The notes: a model not told the origin generated them from the sequence alone. Shown: positions 8,310 to 19,397, numbered from the stretch's first letter. The stretch is DNA of 64,000 bases from Flavobacteriales bacterium (GCA_016788295.1 JAEUSY010000002.1:1-64000), one strand, 5' to 3'. Numbers and translations: made by a program.

Positions 8310-8975
8310 TTACTTCAGTGTGAAGCGGATGGGCAGGTTGTACTGCACCGTTACCGCCTTGCCACGCTGCTTGCCGGGCTTCCAGGCGGGCATGGCCTTC
8401 ACCACGCGGATGGCCTCTTCGTCGCAGCCACCACCAATACCACGCAACACCTTGGCATCGCGGATCTTGCCGTCCTTGTCCACCACGAAGGTGACGTAGA
8501 CCACACCGGAAATGCCGGATTCCTGCGCCATTTGGGGATACTTGATGGCCTTGCCCAGGTACTTGAAGAGCTCGGGTTCGCCACCGGGGAAGCTCGGCAT
8601 CTCTTCCACAATGGTGAAGATCTGCTCCACTTCCACCTCTTCTTCCTGGCGTTCCACCTTCTCCACCTTGGTGTCCTCTTCCACCTCGTTATCGATCTGC
8701 TCCACTTCTTCCACCTTCTGGTCATCCTCCACGATCTCGATCACCGTGGTGGGTGCGGGCGGCGGGGGCGGGGGCGGGGGCGGCGTGGCACTGGGCGGGA
8801 TCACTTCCTCTTCCAGCAGGTCCAGCTGCAGTTTGCCCATTTCGCTCAATTTCTCCTCGAAGGCGGTCCACTCAAAGGCCACCAGCGTTACGGCCAGCGC
8901 GGTGAGCAGACCGATGAGCATGAAGCTTGACTTGCGCCGTTCGAGATCGGCCTCGGGATTCTTCTTGGCTTCCAT
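8310..8975 (-). CDS. tonB: Energy transducer TonB
   Basis: 221 residues: a cytoplasmic N-terminus (MEAKKNPEADLERRKSSF), one membrane anchor (MLIGLLTALAVTLVAFEW), a periplasmic linker with nine consecutive prolines after SAT, then an acidic Glu/Val-rich stretch (VEEVEQIDNEVEEDTKVEKV), and a C-terminal TonB domain (FPGGEPELFKYLGKAIKYP ... KPGKQRGKAVTVQYNLPIRF). It transmits proton-motive-force energy from ExbBD to outer-membrane receptors. It is the last gene of the ruvA-sprA-gcvH-vanZ-tonB row. The start at 8975 is supported by TAGCTTTG at 9018-9025. The polyproline run is expected to need EF-P for translation. Confidence 0.93.
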   Translation of the reverse strand: MEAKKNPEADLERRKSSFMLIGLLTALAVTLVAFEWTAFEEKLSEMGKLQLDLLEEEVIPPSATPPPPPPPPPAPTTVIEIVEDDQKVEEVEQIDNEVEEDTKVEKVERQEEEVEVEQIFTIVEEMPSFPGGEPELFKYLGKAIKYPQMAQESGISGVVYVTFVVDKDGKIRDAKVLRGIGGGCDEEAIRVVKAMPAWKPGKQRGKAVTVQYNLPIRFTLK

Positions 8976-9017
8976 GGTTCCGTTTTTCTTTCTGTACCCG
9001 CTTCGGGCTTCGAGGTT

Positions 9018-9025
9018 CAAAGCTA
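9018..9025 (-). promoter_or_regulatory. TAGCTTTG -7 element for tonB
   Basis: Exact TAnnTTTG on the minus strand, 43 nt before the tonB ATG and overlapping the stop of the VanZ-like gene, so tonB may have its own promoter inside the gene row. Confidence 0.45.
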
Positions 9026-9421
9026 TGCAACCGGCTCCATTCCGTGGGGCCGTTCCCTGTGCGAACGCCACCGCAGGTAGATCATACCCAGCACCGCACC
9101 CACGGTGTTGGCCAGCAGGTCGTTCAGGTCACCGTGCCTTCCAAGGGCTTCCAGCTGTTGCATCCACTCGGTCAACGCACCGTAGGCGATTGTTAGTACA
9201 AAGGCCACAAGCACCGGGCGCCTTGGGCGAAAAACCTGTGCGCGGGCCGTTCGGAAGCCCTTCACCAGCAGTACCAGCAGTACGCCGAAAAGAAAGGCGT
9301 GCACAGGCTTGTCGATATTGAGCAGGTCGGTCCAATCCCACGAGGGCACAGCCTCGCCGGGCATCAGGCACAACACCAGTATCAGCAGGGCCCAGATCAA
9401 AGCCGGGCGCAGGCCGCGCAT
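9023..9421 (-). CDS. VanZ-like membrane protein
   Basis: 132 residues with four predicted membrane segments (ALIWALLILVLCLMPG, VHAFLFGVLLVLLVKG, VLVAFVLTIAYGALTEW, ANTVGAVLGMIYL). The conserved VanZ-family pattern is visible: an acidic TDLLNIDKPVHAFLFG motif, then LTEWMQQ and HGDLNDLLANTVGAVLG. The founder, VanZ, gives low-level teicoplanin resistance, but most homologues are of unknown function and no resistance role is implied here. It lies between gcvH and tonB, an arrangement common in Flavobacteriia. ATG at 9421 is preferred to a GTG at 9430. Confidence 0.85.
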   Translation of the reverse strand: MRGLRPALIWALLILVLCLMPGEAVPSWDWTDLLNIDKPVHAFLFGVLLVLLVKGFRTARAQVFRPRRPVLVAFVLTIAYGALTEWMQQLEALGRHGDLNDLLANTVGAVLGMIYLRWRSHRERPHGMEPVA

Positions 9422-9434
9422 GTGGCGCACTGGA

Positions 9435-9815
9435 TCAGGCGCCGATCTGGGCGGCGTACTGCTCGGCAGTGAGCAGTTGCTCCACCTCGGCCGGGTCGCT
9501 CAACTTCACACGCACCATCCAGCCTTTGCCGTAGGGGTCGCTGTTCACGGCCGCGGGGTCGTCGGCCAGGCCGGGGTTCACCTCCAGCACGGTACCACTA
9601 ACGGGCATGAACAGGTCGCTCACCGTTTTCACGGCCTCCACCGTACCGAACACGGCCTCGTGGGCCAGGTCCTGTCCTTCTGTGGCAATGTCGACGAACA
9701 CGATGTCGCCGAGCTCGCTCTGGGCGAAATCGGTGATGCCTACGATGGCCTCATTGCCTTCAACACGGACCCACTCGTGGTCCTTGGTGTAGCGCAGTTC
9801 CTGCGGAATGTTCAT
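9435..9815 (-). CDS. gcvH: Glycine cleavage system H protein
   Basis: 126 residues, the normal length for the lipoyl carrier of the glycine cleavage complex, which shuttles the aminomethyl group between the P, T and L proteins. Motifs are [26 protein letters not shown] and the lipoylation site [12 protein letters not shown] (Lys63), with the C-terminal [13 protein letters not shown]. The ATG at 9815 is chosen because the family begins at [14 protein letters not shown], and an exact TACATTTG element is found at 9840-9847. The other glycine cleavage genes are not in the window. Confidence 0.97.
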   Translation of the reverse strand: MNIPQELRYTKDHEWVRVEGNEAIVGITDFAQSELGDIVFVDIATEGQDLAHEAVFGTVEAVKTVSDLFMPVSGTVLEVNPGLADDPAAVNSDPYGKGWMVRVKLSDPAEVEQLLTAEQYAAQIGA

Positions 9816-9839
9816 GGTGGTAAGTGTGCTGGTAGCGGC

Positions 9840-9847
9840 CAAATGTA
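9840..9847 (-). promoter_or_regulatory. TACATTTG -7 element for gcvH
   Basis: Exact TAnnTTTG on the minus strand, 25 nt before the gcvH ATG, in the 47-nt gap after sprA. Confidence 0.5.
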
Positions 9848-9862
9848 GAAGGATCCCGCCGC

Positions 9863-12800
9863 TTATTGCGTCAACGTGAAGCGGAGGCTGATACCGGCGC
9901 TGGTGTTGGCGCTGGGGAAGGAGGTGGAGATCACCGGGGTGTTCACCACGCGTTCGTAGAAGGCACGCACGTTGAGGCGCTGGTTGAGCACGTAGTCCGC
10001 GCTGGTCTTGATGGAGAGGATGCGCTGGCCGGCCGTTACCTGGTTCTGCAGTTCCTCCATCTTGCGGATCACCGTCAGGTTGTCGCGCATGGTAAGGTCA
10101 ATGCGCAGGTTGAGGTCGCTATCGGGCTTTTTACCACCGAACGCGAATGGGAACTTCACCTTCTTGAACCGGTAACCGGTGCCTACCACGTATTCCACCC
10201 CGGCGATCTCGGTGACCTGGTAGTTGGTGAGGCTGAGGCTGAGGTTGCGGTCGCGGTTGTACTCGAACTTGGCCAGCAGGCTGTTCTTCAGCGTGGCATC
10301 AATGCCCAGCAGCGGTCGCATCACCTCCTGGATGGTGACCACCGTGATCTGGCGCTGCGGAATGAAGTTGCCGGCCGCATCCAGTTCGGCTCCACCCGGC
10401 ACGTACAGCATGTTGGTCTGGAAGTTCGCGATGTTGAAGGTGGAGCGGTAGCTGTTCTTCAATGTGAACGTGCGGAACCACTTGCCGAAGAGGGGCAGCT
10501 TGGTGAGACCGTCGTAGGTGATGTCCCAGTTGGGCGCAGGGGCCTGCTTGAAGGGGTTGAGGCGAACAGAGGCGGCATCGCGACCGGTATAGGCCGCTAT
10601 GAAGGCCGGGATCACCACGTCCTGGTTGGTGGCGCCATAGCCGGTGTAGTATCCTGTGCCCACATCAAGCACCGAACCATCGGTGGCCGCGCCCAGGCGC
10701 TGGCTGATGATGGGGCGGTTGGCCAGTAGTTGCTCAAAGTTGGGGTTGGCATAGCTGCTCCGATCGTTACGCGCGAAGGCCGTGCGCCAGTTGAGCATGG
10801 TGATGCTGAAGTTGCCGGTCTCCTGCGGGCTGTCGTTCACATAGTCGCCCAGGTCGTTGTTGAAGCGGAAGAAGGAGCCACTGTTCACCGAGCTGGTGCG
10901 GTTGGCGTTGAGGTCCACACGCATGCCGCGGAAAGGTTCCAGCGAAAGACGTGCATTGATGGTCTCGGTGCGGCTGGTGGCGTAGCGGGTGTAGATGGAG
11001 GCCGTCTGCACCAACCAGTCGTTGGTGGCGGCATAGTTCGCGAAGTCGCGCACCGGATCGCCACTGAGGTTGTGGTTCTGCTGGCCCAGCACGAACCCGA
11101 GCCCCGGCGCACCGAAGTTGTCCATGCCGATGATGTTGGTCTTGCGATCGTAGCCGGGTAGCAGCGTCCCCGAGTTCTGGCTGTAGGTGAAGGTGCCGGT
11201 GCGTACCATCATCAGCAACCGCGCTGCGCCTTCAAGCACATTGATCTTGCCCCCCTGCTTGGGGTCGGGGTCCGGTTTGGCGGCAGGGTCCGTGGGCTTG
11301 GCGGCACTTTGTGGTTTGGCCGTGGGCCGCGATCGTCCCTTGTCGTTGATCTTCTTCAGGTACTTCGACTTGTTGTAGAGGTTCACGAAGTTCAGCTGGC
11401 CATTGAAGCTGATGTTCTGCGAGTTCTGGATAACGGCGCCCAGCGAGTCCTGCGTGAAGGGCGCGCGGTCCCATTGATAGCCTGCCGTGTAGGCCGTGTT
11501 GGCGGTGATCCAGTCCGTCAGCGGGAACTTGTCCAGCGGTAGGGTGTAGTTCAGGGTCACCGTGTGGTCGTAGCGGGTCACTTCGCCCCAGTTGCGAATG
11601 CTGGAGAGCACGCTGTCCTTCCACAAGGTGTACTCGTCCTGGTATTTGGGATTCACGCGGCCGGGTGTTTCACCGATCACGGCCAGGTTGTTCGCGTTGA
11701 AATCGAGCTTCAGCGACTTGGTGATCTCGTAACGGAAGCCGTACTGACTGTTCCAATTGAAGTTCTTGTTGTAGGTGGCCCTGGGCGGCAACGTTTCAAT
11801 GTCGGGGTTGGGGCGCACCTGGCGTTCCAGGTACATGCGATCAATGGAGGTGCGGATGGACACCTGCTTGAAGCCCACGTTGAAGTTGAAGTCGCGCACG
11901 AGCTTCAACCATTTGCTCTTGTCCACGAACCCGATGCCCTTGAAGGGTTCCACCACGATCGGCCGCGGATTGTGGATGTAGCCCAGCGAACCACGGTAGG
12001 TGCGGGTGTTCTCGAAAGCGGTGTTCACATCGAAGTACTCCTGGTCCGAATAGGCATAGGTCAGGCTCAGGTTCTCCACGTCCCACAGGTGCTCCTTGCC
12101 ACTGCTGCCCTGGCCCCTGTCCTTGCGCACGTTGGTGAAGTTCAGACTTCGCCTTCGGGTGTACGTTCGCGATTGTTTCAGACGCTCCCTTCGCTCCGCT
12201 GGTGTCAGCGTTCGTGTGGCCTCGTTGAACTCAATGTCGGGGTTCAGCGGATCGAACTGGGGGTTGCTCACCTCTTCGGAGTAGCCCACGTACATGGGTA
12301 TGCGCACGTTGCTGCTCTCGGGCAGGAACTTGCCCATCTCCAGGTTGGCGGCCACGTCCACGCCGTACTTGGTTTCGCGCTGGCGCTCGCTCACGCGCTT
12401 GTCGATGCTGCCCCAGAACGGTGTACTGTAGTTGGCGGCCACGCTTACGCTGCCGAGGTCGGCCAACTGGGCGTTCATGCGCGCCAGGGCCGCCCATCCA
12501 CCGCTCTGATCGAAGTCCGTTAGACGCAGTTCGTTCACCCACACCTCCAGGCACTTGGCCAGGCCGTTGTCGTTGTTCCAAGGGTTGGCCTCGTCACCAT
12601 CCTTCTTCGGGTTGCGGATCCCGATCATGATGGTGCGCATCTGGCTCAGGTTGGGACTGCCCTTCACGAACAGGCGCCGGTCGCCCTCGGTGCCCATGTA
12701 ACGCTGGTTGCGCGCAAAGCCTTCCTGGTCGCGTTTGATCTTCAGGTCGTTCAACTTGGCGAACTCGATCACCATGTTGTTGGCCTCGGGCCACACGCTG

Positions 12801-15800
12801 TACGGGTCGCGGTTGAAGAAGGTGGAAGGCTGCACGGGCACTTCGTACTCGTAGTAGTTCGCGTCCAGATCGTTGCCCAGGCGAATGAACACCGTGGCAT
12901 CGCCATAGGCAATGGGCTGCGAGGGGTCCGAGCTTTCGGCGTGGATGAACATGCGCAGCTTCTTGTAGCTGCGGATGTCGAAGCTCACGTTGCGGAAGGC
13001 GCCCCTTGCATCGCCATCGCGCAGGTTGCACACCTTCATCTGCAACGATTGCTCGTTCAGGTTGCGCAGGTTGGCGCTGGCCACATCCACTTCCTTGTTG
13101 ATGTCCGGCGGCAGCACGTAGTTGATGGGTGTACGGTTACCGTTCTCCTCGATGTTCACCGCGGCCACCTCGAACAGCGTGGGGTCGGGGTCGCCACCGG
13201 GCACTTCGCCGGGCGTCTCCAGCGTCTGCAGGTATTTGCGCCATTCGCCCCGCACGAACTCCAGGCGTGCGAATCGCAGGGTCACTTCCTGTTGCCACCC
13301 GCGCAGGTACATGCGCATGAAGCGGATGCTGCGGAAGTCCTGGATGCCGTTCACCGCACGCTCGGGCATGCGAATGGGCACCTTGAACTGGTACCAGTAC
13401 ACCTCCTTGGCCCCTTCGGGCGTGCTGGCCGTGGCGCGGATGCGGTCGGTGATGAAGTTGCGGCCCACCACCATGTCCTGCGGCAACAGGCTCACCTTGT
13501 AGTGGAAGTAGCTCTCGGCCTCGGCCAGGTTCTGGTCCTGGTTGATGTCCTCGCTGCTGGGGATGGTGGTCTGCTGGGTGGGGTAGCTCTCGGGGCTGTC
13601 CTCATCGGTAATGGAGTTGCCCTCGGGCGCGTTGAAGCGCTTGTAGCGTTGCAGGATGTCCAATTGCTGGCTGTCGTAGTCGCTGCCGCGGAAGAAGTGG
13701 TAGTCGTCGTTACTGGGGTCGTTCTGCCAACGCTGGCGGGCGCTGGGCGGAAGTGCGTTCAGGTAGTCCCCGAAGAAGACCTGTTCGTTGCGCTGCTGGT
13801 TGTCGTTCTGCACGCTGGCCAGACCATCGAGACCCACGTCCTGGTAACGATTGCTGTTCTCCTGCGAAAGGGCGAAGGCGTTCACCACGCTCTGTGTGGT
13901 GGGCACCACGCCCCAGTTGGTCTCTTCGGTGGGCGATGAGACATCGGTGAGGTTGTTCGGTAGGCCGTTCTCGAAGAACTTTCGTCCGTCGCGCTGGATG
14001 TCCTCGCTGATGTTGCCCAGATCGATGTAGAGGTAACCACCGGTGCTGTTCACCGAGTTCTGGTTACTGGCCGGTTCACCGTTGCTGTTGCTGGTGTTGA
14101 AGAAGGGGTCCATCAACCAGAACTGCACGATCTCGATGTTGCTGCTCTCGAAGTCGGTGGTGGTGATCCGTCGCGTGATCCCCGCCCAGTTCTCCGTTGG
14201 GTCGAAGAGGTCTCCGTTCGGGTCCAGGTCCGGGTTATAGTTGTAGGGGCCGCGCTCGCTCGGGTAGTAGGTGAGGTCGAGCACCGGGATGTTGGCCGGT
14301 GTGCCCGCAGGCAGCTGGCGGTTGGGGAACACTTCCTGCTCCAGTACCTCGCGCATGCGGTTGTCGCTGCGCATGGCCGGGTCGTTGGCGATGTGCTGCG
14401 GCGTAAGGTTGTTGTTGCGGAAGAAGAGCGGATCGATCACGTACCACGCCAGCTGCGCACGTCGGAAGCCGTTACTGAGGTCGTTGATCCGGTCGCCCTC
14501 GGGGAACAGGTCGGGCAGGCCTGTGGGCGTGGCCGCATGGAACCACAGGCTCTGCGTGCGCAGATCGATGGTGCTCACACTGCCCTCGAAGTCATCGATG
14601 TAACTGGTCCCGCTCTGGCCGATGGCCTTGCTGTGGCCGGGGATCAGGTAGGCCCCCTCCATACTTGCGGAGAAGTTGCTCTCCTGCTTGGTGGCATAGA
14701 AGGGCAGCTTGTCCACCATGTCCGTAAGCCATTGCGAGCGGGTCTGCCAGTTACCGTCAAGCCCGATCACCGTGTTGGAGATCGGCTCCTCCCCCACGTT
14801 CACCTTCTGCGTCAGCGGGCGTTCATAGAGGTTCATGATGGTACCGCCCACGACCAGGTCCTTGCTGAAATTGTAATCGAACCGCGCCCCCGCCAAAGTC
14901 TTGGTCTGTATGCTGAAGAGCGAGTTGCTCTCCAACGCGATGTTCACCGGCGTGCCGCTCTCCAGGATGCCTTGATTAAGGATCCGCACGCGACCGAGGT
15001 TGTAGTCCACCGTGTAGTCCTGGTTCTCAATGAGCCGCACACCTCCCGCCGTCACCGTTACGCTGCCCTGCGGAATGTTCACGCTGTTCAGCGAGATCAC
15101 ATCACTGCTGGCACTGCGGTAACTTCCTTTCAGTTTGAAACGGTTGAGGCCCGGCAGGTTCTGGGCCGCCACTTTCGTACTGTCGTAAAGCGCACTGTAC
15201 ACAATGGTGCGCCGCACCGGTTCGGGCTGTATGGGGTTGTTCGGATCGGGGCCTATGAGCTGTGCGTCCAGGTAACTACCGAACGGTTCCAGCACCGGGA
15301 AGAACACACGTCCGTTCTGCGAGTTGATGGTTCCGCCCACGGTGGCGGCACCATCGATGTAATCGAACCAGCCATCGGGGTTGGGCGCGTTGTTGGGGTC
15401 CAAGCGGTCCATGCCCAGGGTCTGCAGCAAGGGGATCTGGTCCACCGGTGCGCGGGGGATGTAGTTGATGTCCACACCGCTCACCGGGTTGTTGTAGATC
15501 AGTTCCAAGCGGAAGTTCTCGCGGTTCACCTGGAAGGCGCCCAGCGAGTACACGTTCTTCATCATCAGGTCCCACAGCGGTATGCGCGGGTTGGTGATGG
15601 AGGCACGAAGCAGTTTCAGCATCAGTGCGGCTGGCGGGGCCACACCATCGGTGGAGAACTCACCCACTTGATAGGTCTGCCCATTGAAGGTGTACTGGTA
15701 GGCCACGGCCAGCACCTCGTCGTTGTTCAGCGACTGGTTCAACGAGATGAAACCGAGGATACCGTTAATGGTGTATTCGTTCGGCCCCAGCAATCGAGCG

Positions 15801-17155
15801 CTCTCCACTTTCTCGAAGTGCCGCGCGGCAACAAGGCCCAAGGCCTGCAAGGCACCGGTGGCCCCCGTGAAGCTCCGGATCCCGGCGTTGTTGCTTACCG
15901 TTCCGTACAGGGAGTTCTGGGAGTTCTGCGCTTCAACGCCCGGGCCGTCGACCAGGAAACCCGACGCCACCAGGTCGCTGCTCACATGGCCGGCCGCCAC
16001 GGACTGCGCACTGGCATCCTCGCCCAGGTCGGTGAAGGCCACGATGTTCCGCGTCTGCTGGAAGTCCTGCCGCATGTTGGTCACCCACACTTCCACGCGG
16101 GTGATCTGCACCCCGGAGTTCACCAAGGGCAGTGTGCGCAACGCGTTCTCGTAGTTGTCGCGGAAGAAGTAGCTGAGGAAGTAGTGCTTGTTGGCCTCAT
16201 ACTCATCGGCCTTGATATCGAAGTTGGTGGTCTGCGCCCCGCCCTGTGTCTGCACATTGCGCCGTTGGCCTTTCTCCTGGCTGAAGATGGCCGTCGCCGT
16301 CAATCGGCCGAAGCGCAATTGGGTCTTCAATCCGAACAGGCTCTGGCTGCCTTGGATCAGGGTGCCGCGCAGTGGCAGGCTCACGTTACCCGCCTCGAAC
16401 TTCTGGATGATCTCGTCCTCGTAACCGGTATAGTCCAACTTCACCTGGTTCTCGAAATCGAAGGTGGCCTGCGTGTTATAGTTGGTGTTGATCTTCAGTT
16501 TCTCGCCGATGTTACCTACCAGGTTGATCTGGATACGCTGATCGAAGTTGAAGGTGGTGATGCGCCGCTGGTCCACAGGTATGCGCGGGTTCTCCGTCTT
16601 GCTCACGTTCACCCCGAAGATCACCTCGGCCGATCCGCGTGGCTTGATGTCGATGGTGTTGCCGCCGAAGATCCGATCGAACATCTCGCCGCGCACCTTG
16701 ATCGCGGGGATCAGCCGTTTCTGAGCGCTCTCGCTGTCCTGCTCCACACGGTCCAACCAGTAGTTGTCCATGGCCTTCGACATGTCGTAGTTGAGGTATT
16801 CCTCCAACGACATGTTCATGGGCGGACGGTAATCAAAGGACCCGCCCACCGTGCTTTGAATGATGTACTGCCCCGATACAGGGTCGTAGATCACGTTGTC
16901 CTCAATGTTCTCGGGATCCTCCAGGTTGATGCTTCCTGACGGAGGCGCACCCGGCGTGAGGGGGTCCACCAAGGGATACACCAGTTCGATCTGCGGGCTG
17001 TCGACCTGCATGTATTCCAATGCGAACAGGGCTCCGCTGGCCTCTGCCGAGCACACCAGGCCCAGGATCAGTAACGGCCACATACGCAGCATGGCCATGC
17101 CGAACCTCGGCAATGCCTGCTGGATCACGTGGAATACCGTCGTCACCGGGGTCAC
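9863..17155 (-). CDS. sprA: T9SS outer-membrane translocon SprA (Sov)
   Basis: 2430 residues, the expected size of SprA/Sov, the giant 36-strand outer-membrane barrel through which type IX secretion cargo leaves the periplasm. Recognisable stretches are [73 protein letters not shown] and the plug-like segment [18 protein letters not shown]. Repeated amphipathic strands follow, ending [11 protein letters not shown]. The GTG at 17155 overlaps the ruvA stop as GTGA; ATG codons at 17098 or 17092 would give a cleaner signal peptide ([20 protein letters not shown]). Its presence explains the seven proteins with T9SS sorting domains in this window. Other T9SS genes (gldKLMN, porT, porV) are not here. 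Confidence 0.97.
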   Translation of the reverse strand: MTPVTTVFHVIQQALPRFGMAMLRMWPLLILGLVCSAEASGALFALEYMQVDSPQIELVYPLVDPLTPGAPPSGSINLEDPENIEDNVIYDPVSGQYIIQSTVGGSFDYRPPMNMSLEEYLNYDMSKAMDNYWLDRVEQDSESAQKRLIPAIKVRGEMFDRIFGGNTIDIKPRGSAEVIFGVNVSKTENPRIPVDQRRITTFNFDQRIQINLVGNIGEKLKINTNYNTQATFDFENQVKLDYTGYEDEIIQKFEAGNVSLPLRGTLIQGSQSLFGLKTQLRFGRLTATAIFSQEKGQRRNVQTQGGAQTTNFDIKADEYEANKHYFLSYFFRDNYENALRTLPLVNSGVQITRVEVWVTNMRQDFQQTRNIVAFTDLGEDASAQSVAAGHVSSDLVASGFLVDGPGVEAQNSQNSLYGTVSNNAGIRSFTGATGALQALGLVAARHFEKVESARLLGPNEYTINGILGFISLNQSLNNDEVLAVAYQYTFNGQTYQVGEFSTDGVAPPAALMLKLLRASITNPRIPLWDLMMKNVYSLGAFQVNRENFRLELIYNNPVSGVDINYIPRAPVDQIPLLQTLGMDRLDPNNAPNPDGWFDYIDGAATVGGTINSQNGRVFFPVLEPFGSYLDAQLIGPDPNNPIQPEPVRRTIVYSALYDSTKVAAQNLPGLNRFKLKGSYRSASSDVISLNSVNIPQGSVTVTAGGVRLIENQDYTVDYNLGRVRILNQGILESGTPVNIALESNSLFSIQTKTLAGARFDYNFSKDLVVGGTIMNLYERPLTQKVNVGEEPISNTVIGLDGNWQTRSQWLTDMVDKLPFYATKQESNFSASMEGAYLIPGHSKAIGQSGTSYIDDFEGSVSTIDLRTQSLWFHAATPTGLPDLFPEGDRINDLSNGFRRAQLAWYVIDPLFFRNNNLTPQHIANDPAMRSDNRMREVLEQEVFPNRQLPAGTPANIPVLDLTYYPSERGPYNYNPDLDPNGDLFDPTENWAGITRRITTTDFESSNIEIVQFWLMDPFFNTSNSNGEPASNQNSVNSTGGYLYIDLGNISEDIQRDGRKFFENGLPNNLTDVSSPTEETNWGVVPTTQSVVNAFALSQENSNRYQDVGLDGLASVQNDNQQRNEQVFFGDYLNALPPSARQRWQNDPSNDDYHFFRGSDYDSQQLDILQRYKRFNAPEGNSITDEDSPESYPTQQTTIPSSEDINQDQNLAEAESYFHYKVSLLPQDMVVGRNFITDRIRATASTPEGAKEVYWYQFKVPIRMPERAVNGIQDFRSIRFMRMYLRGWQQEVTLRFARLEFVRGEWRKYLQTLETPGEVPGGDPDPTLFEVAAVNIEENGNRTPINYVLPPDINKEVDVASANLRNLNEQSLQMKVCNLRDGDARGAFRNVSFDIRSYKKLRMFIHAESSDPSQPIAYGDATVFIRLGNDLDANYYEYEVPVQPSTFFNRDPYSVWPEANNMVIEFAKLNDLKIKRDQEGFARNQRYMGTEGDRRLFVKGSPNLSQMRTIMIGIRNPKKDGDEANPWNNDNGLAKCLEVWVNELRLTDFDQSGGWAALARMNAQLADLGSVSVAANYSTPFWGSIDKRVSERQRETKYGVDVAANLEMGKFLPESSNVRIPMYVGYSEEVSNPQFDPLNPDIEFNEATRTLTPAERRERLKQSRTYTRRRSLNFTNVRKDRGQGSSGKEHLWDVENLSLTYAYSDQEYFDVNTAFENTRTYRGSLGYIHNPRPIVVEPFKGIGFVDKSKWLKLVRDFNFNVGFKQVSIRTSIDRMYLERQVRPNPDIETLPPRATYNKNFNWNSQYGFRYEITKSLKLDFNANNLAVIGETPGRVNPKYQDEYTLWKDSVLSSIRNWGEVTRYDHTVTLNYTLPLDKFPLTDWITANTAYTAGYQWDRAPFTQDSLGAVIQNSQNISFNGQLNFVNLYNKSKYLKKINDKGRSRPTAKPQSAAKPTDPAAKPDPDPKQGGKINVLEGAARLLMMVRTGTFTYSQNSGTLLPGYDRKTNIIGMDNFGAPGLGFVLGQQNHNLSGDPVRDFANYAATNDWLVQTASIYTRYATSRTETINARLSLEPFRGMRVDLNANRTSSVNSGSFFRFNNDLGDYVNDSPQETGNFSITMLNWRTAFARNDRSSYANPNFEQLLANRPIISQRLGAATDGSVLDVGTGYYTGYGATNQDVVIPAFIAAYTGRDAASVRLNPFKQAPAPNWDITYDGLTKLPLFGKWFRTFTLKNSYRSTFNIANFQTNMLYVPGGAELDAAGNFIPQRQITVVTIQEVMRPLLGIDATLKNSLLAKFEYNRDRNLSLSLTNYQVTEIAGVEYVVGTGYRFKKVKFPFAFGGKKPDSDLNLRIDLTMRDNLTVIRKMEELQNQVTAGQRILSIKTSADYVLNQRLNVRAFYERVVNTPVISTSFPSANTSAGISLRFTLTQ

Positions 17156-17760
17156 AGGTTCTTGAGGGTGAGACGGATGAGTTCTTCGAGGCGGGGTTGT
17201 TGGGCACCATGTTCCTGCATCACGGCATGCAGCGCCCGTTCCGCCTTCATGCGGTCCAGGCCCAGGGAGACCAGTGCCGATAACGCCTCAGCCTTCAGCG
17301 TATTGCCCCCCGCGATGGCCGGGCCCGTGGAAGGCAGCGCCGTACCGGCCAACTTGCCTTGCAGATCGGTGATGATGCGCTGCGCCAGTTTGGGCCCGAT
17401 GCCCTTGATGCCTTTCAGCACCGACTCATCGCCCGTGAGGATGGCCGTGTGGATGTCCTGAGGACTGCGCTGCCCCATGATCACCAGCCCCAGTGTGGCG
17501 CTCACACCCTGCACTTCGATCAATTGCCGGAAAAGCCTGCGCTCATCGGCATGCTGAAAACCGAACAGGCGGTGCTCGCTGGAGCCCGATCGCACATCCA
17601 CCGACACAGAGTAGTGCACCAACAAACGGACCCGGCCTTGCGCAGGCAGTCGTTCAATGGCGCTCTGTGGCAATTGCACCAGATAGCCCACACCGGAACA
17701 GTCCACCACTACGTGGTCCTGTCCGCGCTCCAATAGCTCCCCGCTCAGGCTGTCGATCAT
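17152..17760 (-). CDS. ruvA: Holliday junction branch migration protein RuvA
   Basis: 202 residues, standard for the tetrameric RuvA that binds Holliday junctions and loads the RuvB motor (ruvB is at 26443-27468). Domain I (MIDSLSGELLERGQDHVVVDCSGVGYLVQLP), the helix-hairpin-helix region (VLKGIKGIGPKLAQRIITDL) and the C-terminal domain III (ALVSLGLDRMKAERALHAVM) are visible. The ATG at 17760 matches the family N-terminus. Its TGA stop overlaps the sprA GTG start, so the two are probably translationally coupled. Confidence 0.97.
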   Translation of the reverse strand: MIDSLSGELLERGQDHVVVDCSGVGYLVQLPQSAIERLPAQGRVRLLVHYSVSVDVRSGSSEHRLFGFQHADERRLFRQLIEVQGVSATLGLVIMGQRSPQDIHTAILTGDESVLKGIKGIGPKLAQRIITDLQGKLAGTALPSTGPAIAGGNTLKAEALSALVSLGLDRMKAERALHAVMQEHGAQQPRLEELIRLTLKNL

Positions 17761-17908
17761 CCTGTCCCTTTCCGCTGAAATAGTCTGTTCCGAAGGGGGT
17801 AAAGTAGCCTTATGGGCGACGGGCTTTTTGCGAAGGGCACGAAAATAAGGGAAGCAACGGAACCGGCACCATGGCCGATCCACCGCCCGACACACCTACT
17901 TTGTGGCC

Positions 17909-18610
17909 ATGGAACGCAAGCATTTGGTGGTGCTGAGCGGTGCTGGTGTAAGCGCCGAGAGCGGCCTGCGCACCTTCCGCGACAGCGATGGGCTGTGGGA
18001 GGAATACCGGATCGAGGAGGTGGCCACACCGGGCGCTTGGGCACGCGACCCGGGGCTGGTGCTGCATTTCTACGATCTGCGGCGTGCCCAAGTGCTTCAT
18101 GCACAGCCCAATGCGGCACATGCCGTACTGGCCGATCTGGAGGCCCACTTCCGCGTGGACGTGGTGACCCAGAACATCGATGACCTGCACGAGCGGGCGG
18201 GTAGCACCCGGGTGCTGCACCTGCATGGGGAGATCCTGAAGGCCCGGAGCACGGCCGATCCCACGTTGGTGGTCCAACTCAACGGCCCATCACTGCGACC
18301 GGGGGATCATTGTCCACTGGGATCCCAACTTCGACCCCACATCGTGTGGTTCGGCGAGGAGGTCCCCCTGATGCCCCTCGCGGTATCCCTCGTCCACCAA
18401 GCGGACGTGCTGATCGTGGTGGGCACGTCGCTGCAAGTGTATCCCGCCGCAGGACTGGTGCATGCTGCTCCCGCGCATTGTCCGATCTATCTGGTGGACC
18501 CGGCCCCGGTCCGGATCGAAGGCCGACGGGTAACGCACATAATGCGTTCGGCCAGCGAGGGCATACCCTTGCTGGCCGAACACTTGGTAACGGGAAAACC
18601 GTTGCCTTAA
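17909..18610 (+). CDS. cobB: NAD-dependent protein deacylase, Sir2 family
   Basis: 233 residues of a class III (SIRT5/CobB-type) sirtuin that removes acyl groups from lysines using NAD+. Motifs are GAGVSAESGLRTFRD (11-25), TQNIDDLHERAG (87-98), catalytic His106 in LHLHGE, HIVWFGE, and VGTSLQVYPAAGL. The small zinc domain lacks the usual two CxxC pairs: only one cysteine remains, in GDHCPLGSQLRP. Zinc binding is therefore probably lost, as in many Bacteroidota homologues. The start ATG is at 17909; a GTG two codons upstream is possible. The stop codon overlaps that of the convergent T9SS gene by two bases. Confidence 0.92.
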   Translation: MERKHLVVLSGAGVSAESGLRTFRDSDGLWEEYRIEEVATPGAWARDPGLVLHFYDLRRAQVLHAQPNAAHAVLADLEAHFRVDVVTQNIDDLHERAGSTRVLHLHGEILKARSTADPTLVVQLNGPSLRPGDHCPLGSQLRPHIVWFGEEVPLMPLAVSLVHQADVLIVVGTSLQVYPAAGLVHAAPAHCPIYLVDPAPVRIEGRRVTHIMRSASEGIPLLAEHLVTGKPLP

Positions 18611-19359
18611 CGACTGATGACCACCCGCTTGGTGGCCACAGCACGACCGCCTTGCACCACGCTGGCGAAGTACACACCAGCAGCGAGACCGTCCAAGGAC
18701 AATACCACATCGCCTTGGCCATTGCGCAGGCTGCCTTGGCGCTCAATGGCACCCAGGGCGTTGTGCAGCGTCCAGCTTACCTGTCCATTGGCGGGCACAC
18801 CGTTGAAACGCAGCGTCAGGTTCGAGCCCGTTGCGGGGTTCGGGAACACCTCCAAGCTCGTGCTGGTGGCGGCCAGTTCCTGCTGGCCTACCGCGTTCGC
18901 ACGCGTATCGAAAATGATGTCCACATAGGCCGTGTCCGACGGGTTGTCCATGGCGAACCACACATAGCGGAACTTGGTCATTTCGGCCGTGCCCGTGGGG
19001 TAGTAGTAGGCATGGAAACCGTTGAAGAGCACACCGGGCTGCAAGGTCTCCGACAGGTCTGAAACCCAGGTCGGGCGCGCGTTCGCATCCACGGGCAGGT
19101 AGCACTCGCCCCAGCAGAAGGTGTTCTGGGTGCCGGTAACGGGCAGCACCTCATAGCGCTTCACCTTCAACGTGCGCTGTGCGGAACCGTTCAACGTAAC
19201 GGATAAGCTGGCTTCCAACTCGAACGTGCTTTCCGTGCCCACAATGGCAAGGGTCTGTCCGTTGACCACGTTGTTGCCGTAGTTCAACGTGACCAGATCG
19301 ACTGCGAATGCCGAGAACATGGCGCCCATGGAGACCGCAAGTAGCGTGTAGCGTTTCAT
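18607..19359 (-). CDS. T9SS sorting-domain protein, N-terminal region unrecognised
   Basis: 250 residues. A signal peptide (MKRYTLLAVSMGAMFSAFA) precedes a ~145-residue domain I do not recognise, with LNGSAQRTLKVKRYEVLPV, a cysteine pair FCWGECYLP and YYYPTGTAEMTKFRYVWFAMD. The C-terminal ~80 residues are a T9SS type A domain (SLEVFPNPATGSNLTLRF ... LAAGVYFASVVQGGRAVATKRVV). The region is similar in style to small secreted proteins seen next to Omp28-like proteins. It is predicted to be exported through SprA. An exact TATATTTG element lies at 19398-19405, 39 nt upstream. Confidence 0.75.
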   Translation of the reverse strand: MKRYTLLAVSMGAMFSAFAVDLVTLNYGNNVVNGQTLAIVGTESTFELEASLSVTLNGSAQRTLKVKRYEVLPVTGTQNTFCWGECYLPVDANARPTWVSDLSETLQPGVLFNGFHAYYYPTGTAEMTKFRYVWFAMDNPSDTAYVDIIFDTRANAVGQQELAATSTSLEVFPNPATGSNLTLRFNGVPANGQVSWTLHNALGAIERQGSLRNGQGDVVLSLDGLAAGVYFASVVQGGRAVATKRVVISR

Positions 19360-19397
19360 TATCATGTGTAGTCAGCGCCTTGATATGGCTAACTGTA

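Noticed and set aside
14393..16939. 848-codon open frame on the plus strand
   Set aside because: It is antisense to sprA in a GC-rich region; the translation is His/Val/Arg-rich low-complexity without any family motif, while sprA on the other strand is unmistakable.
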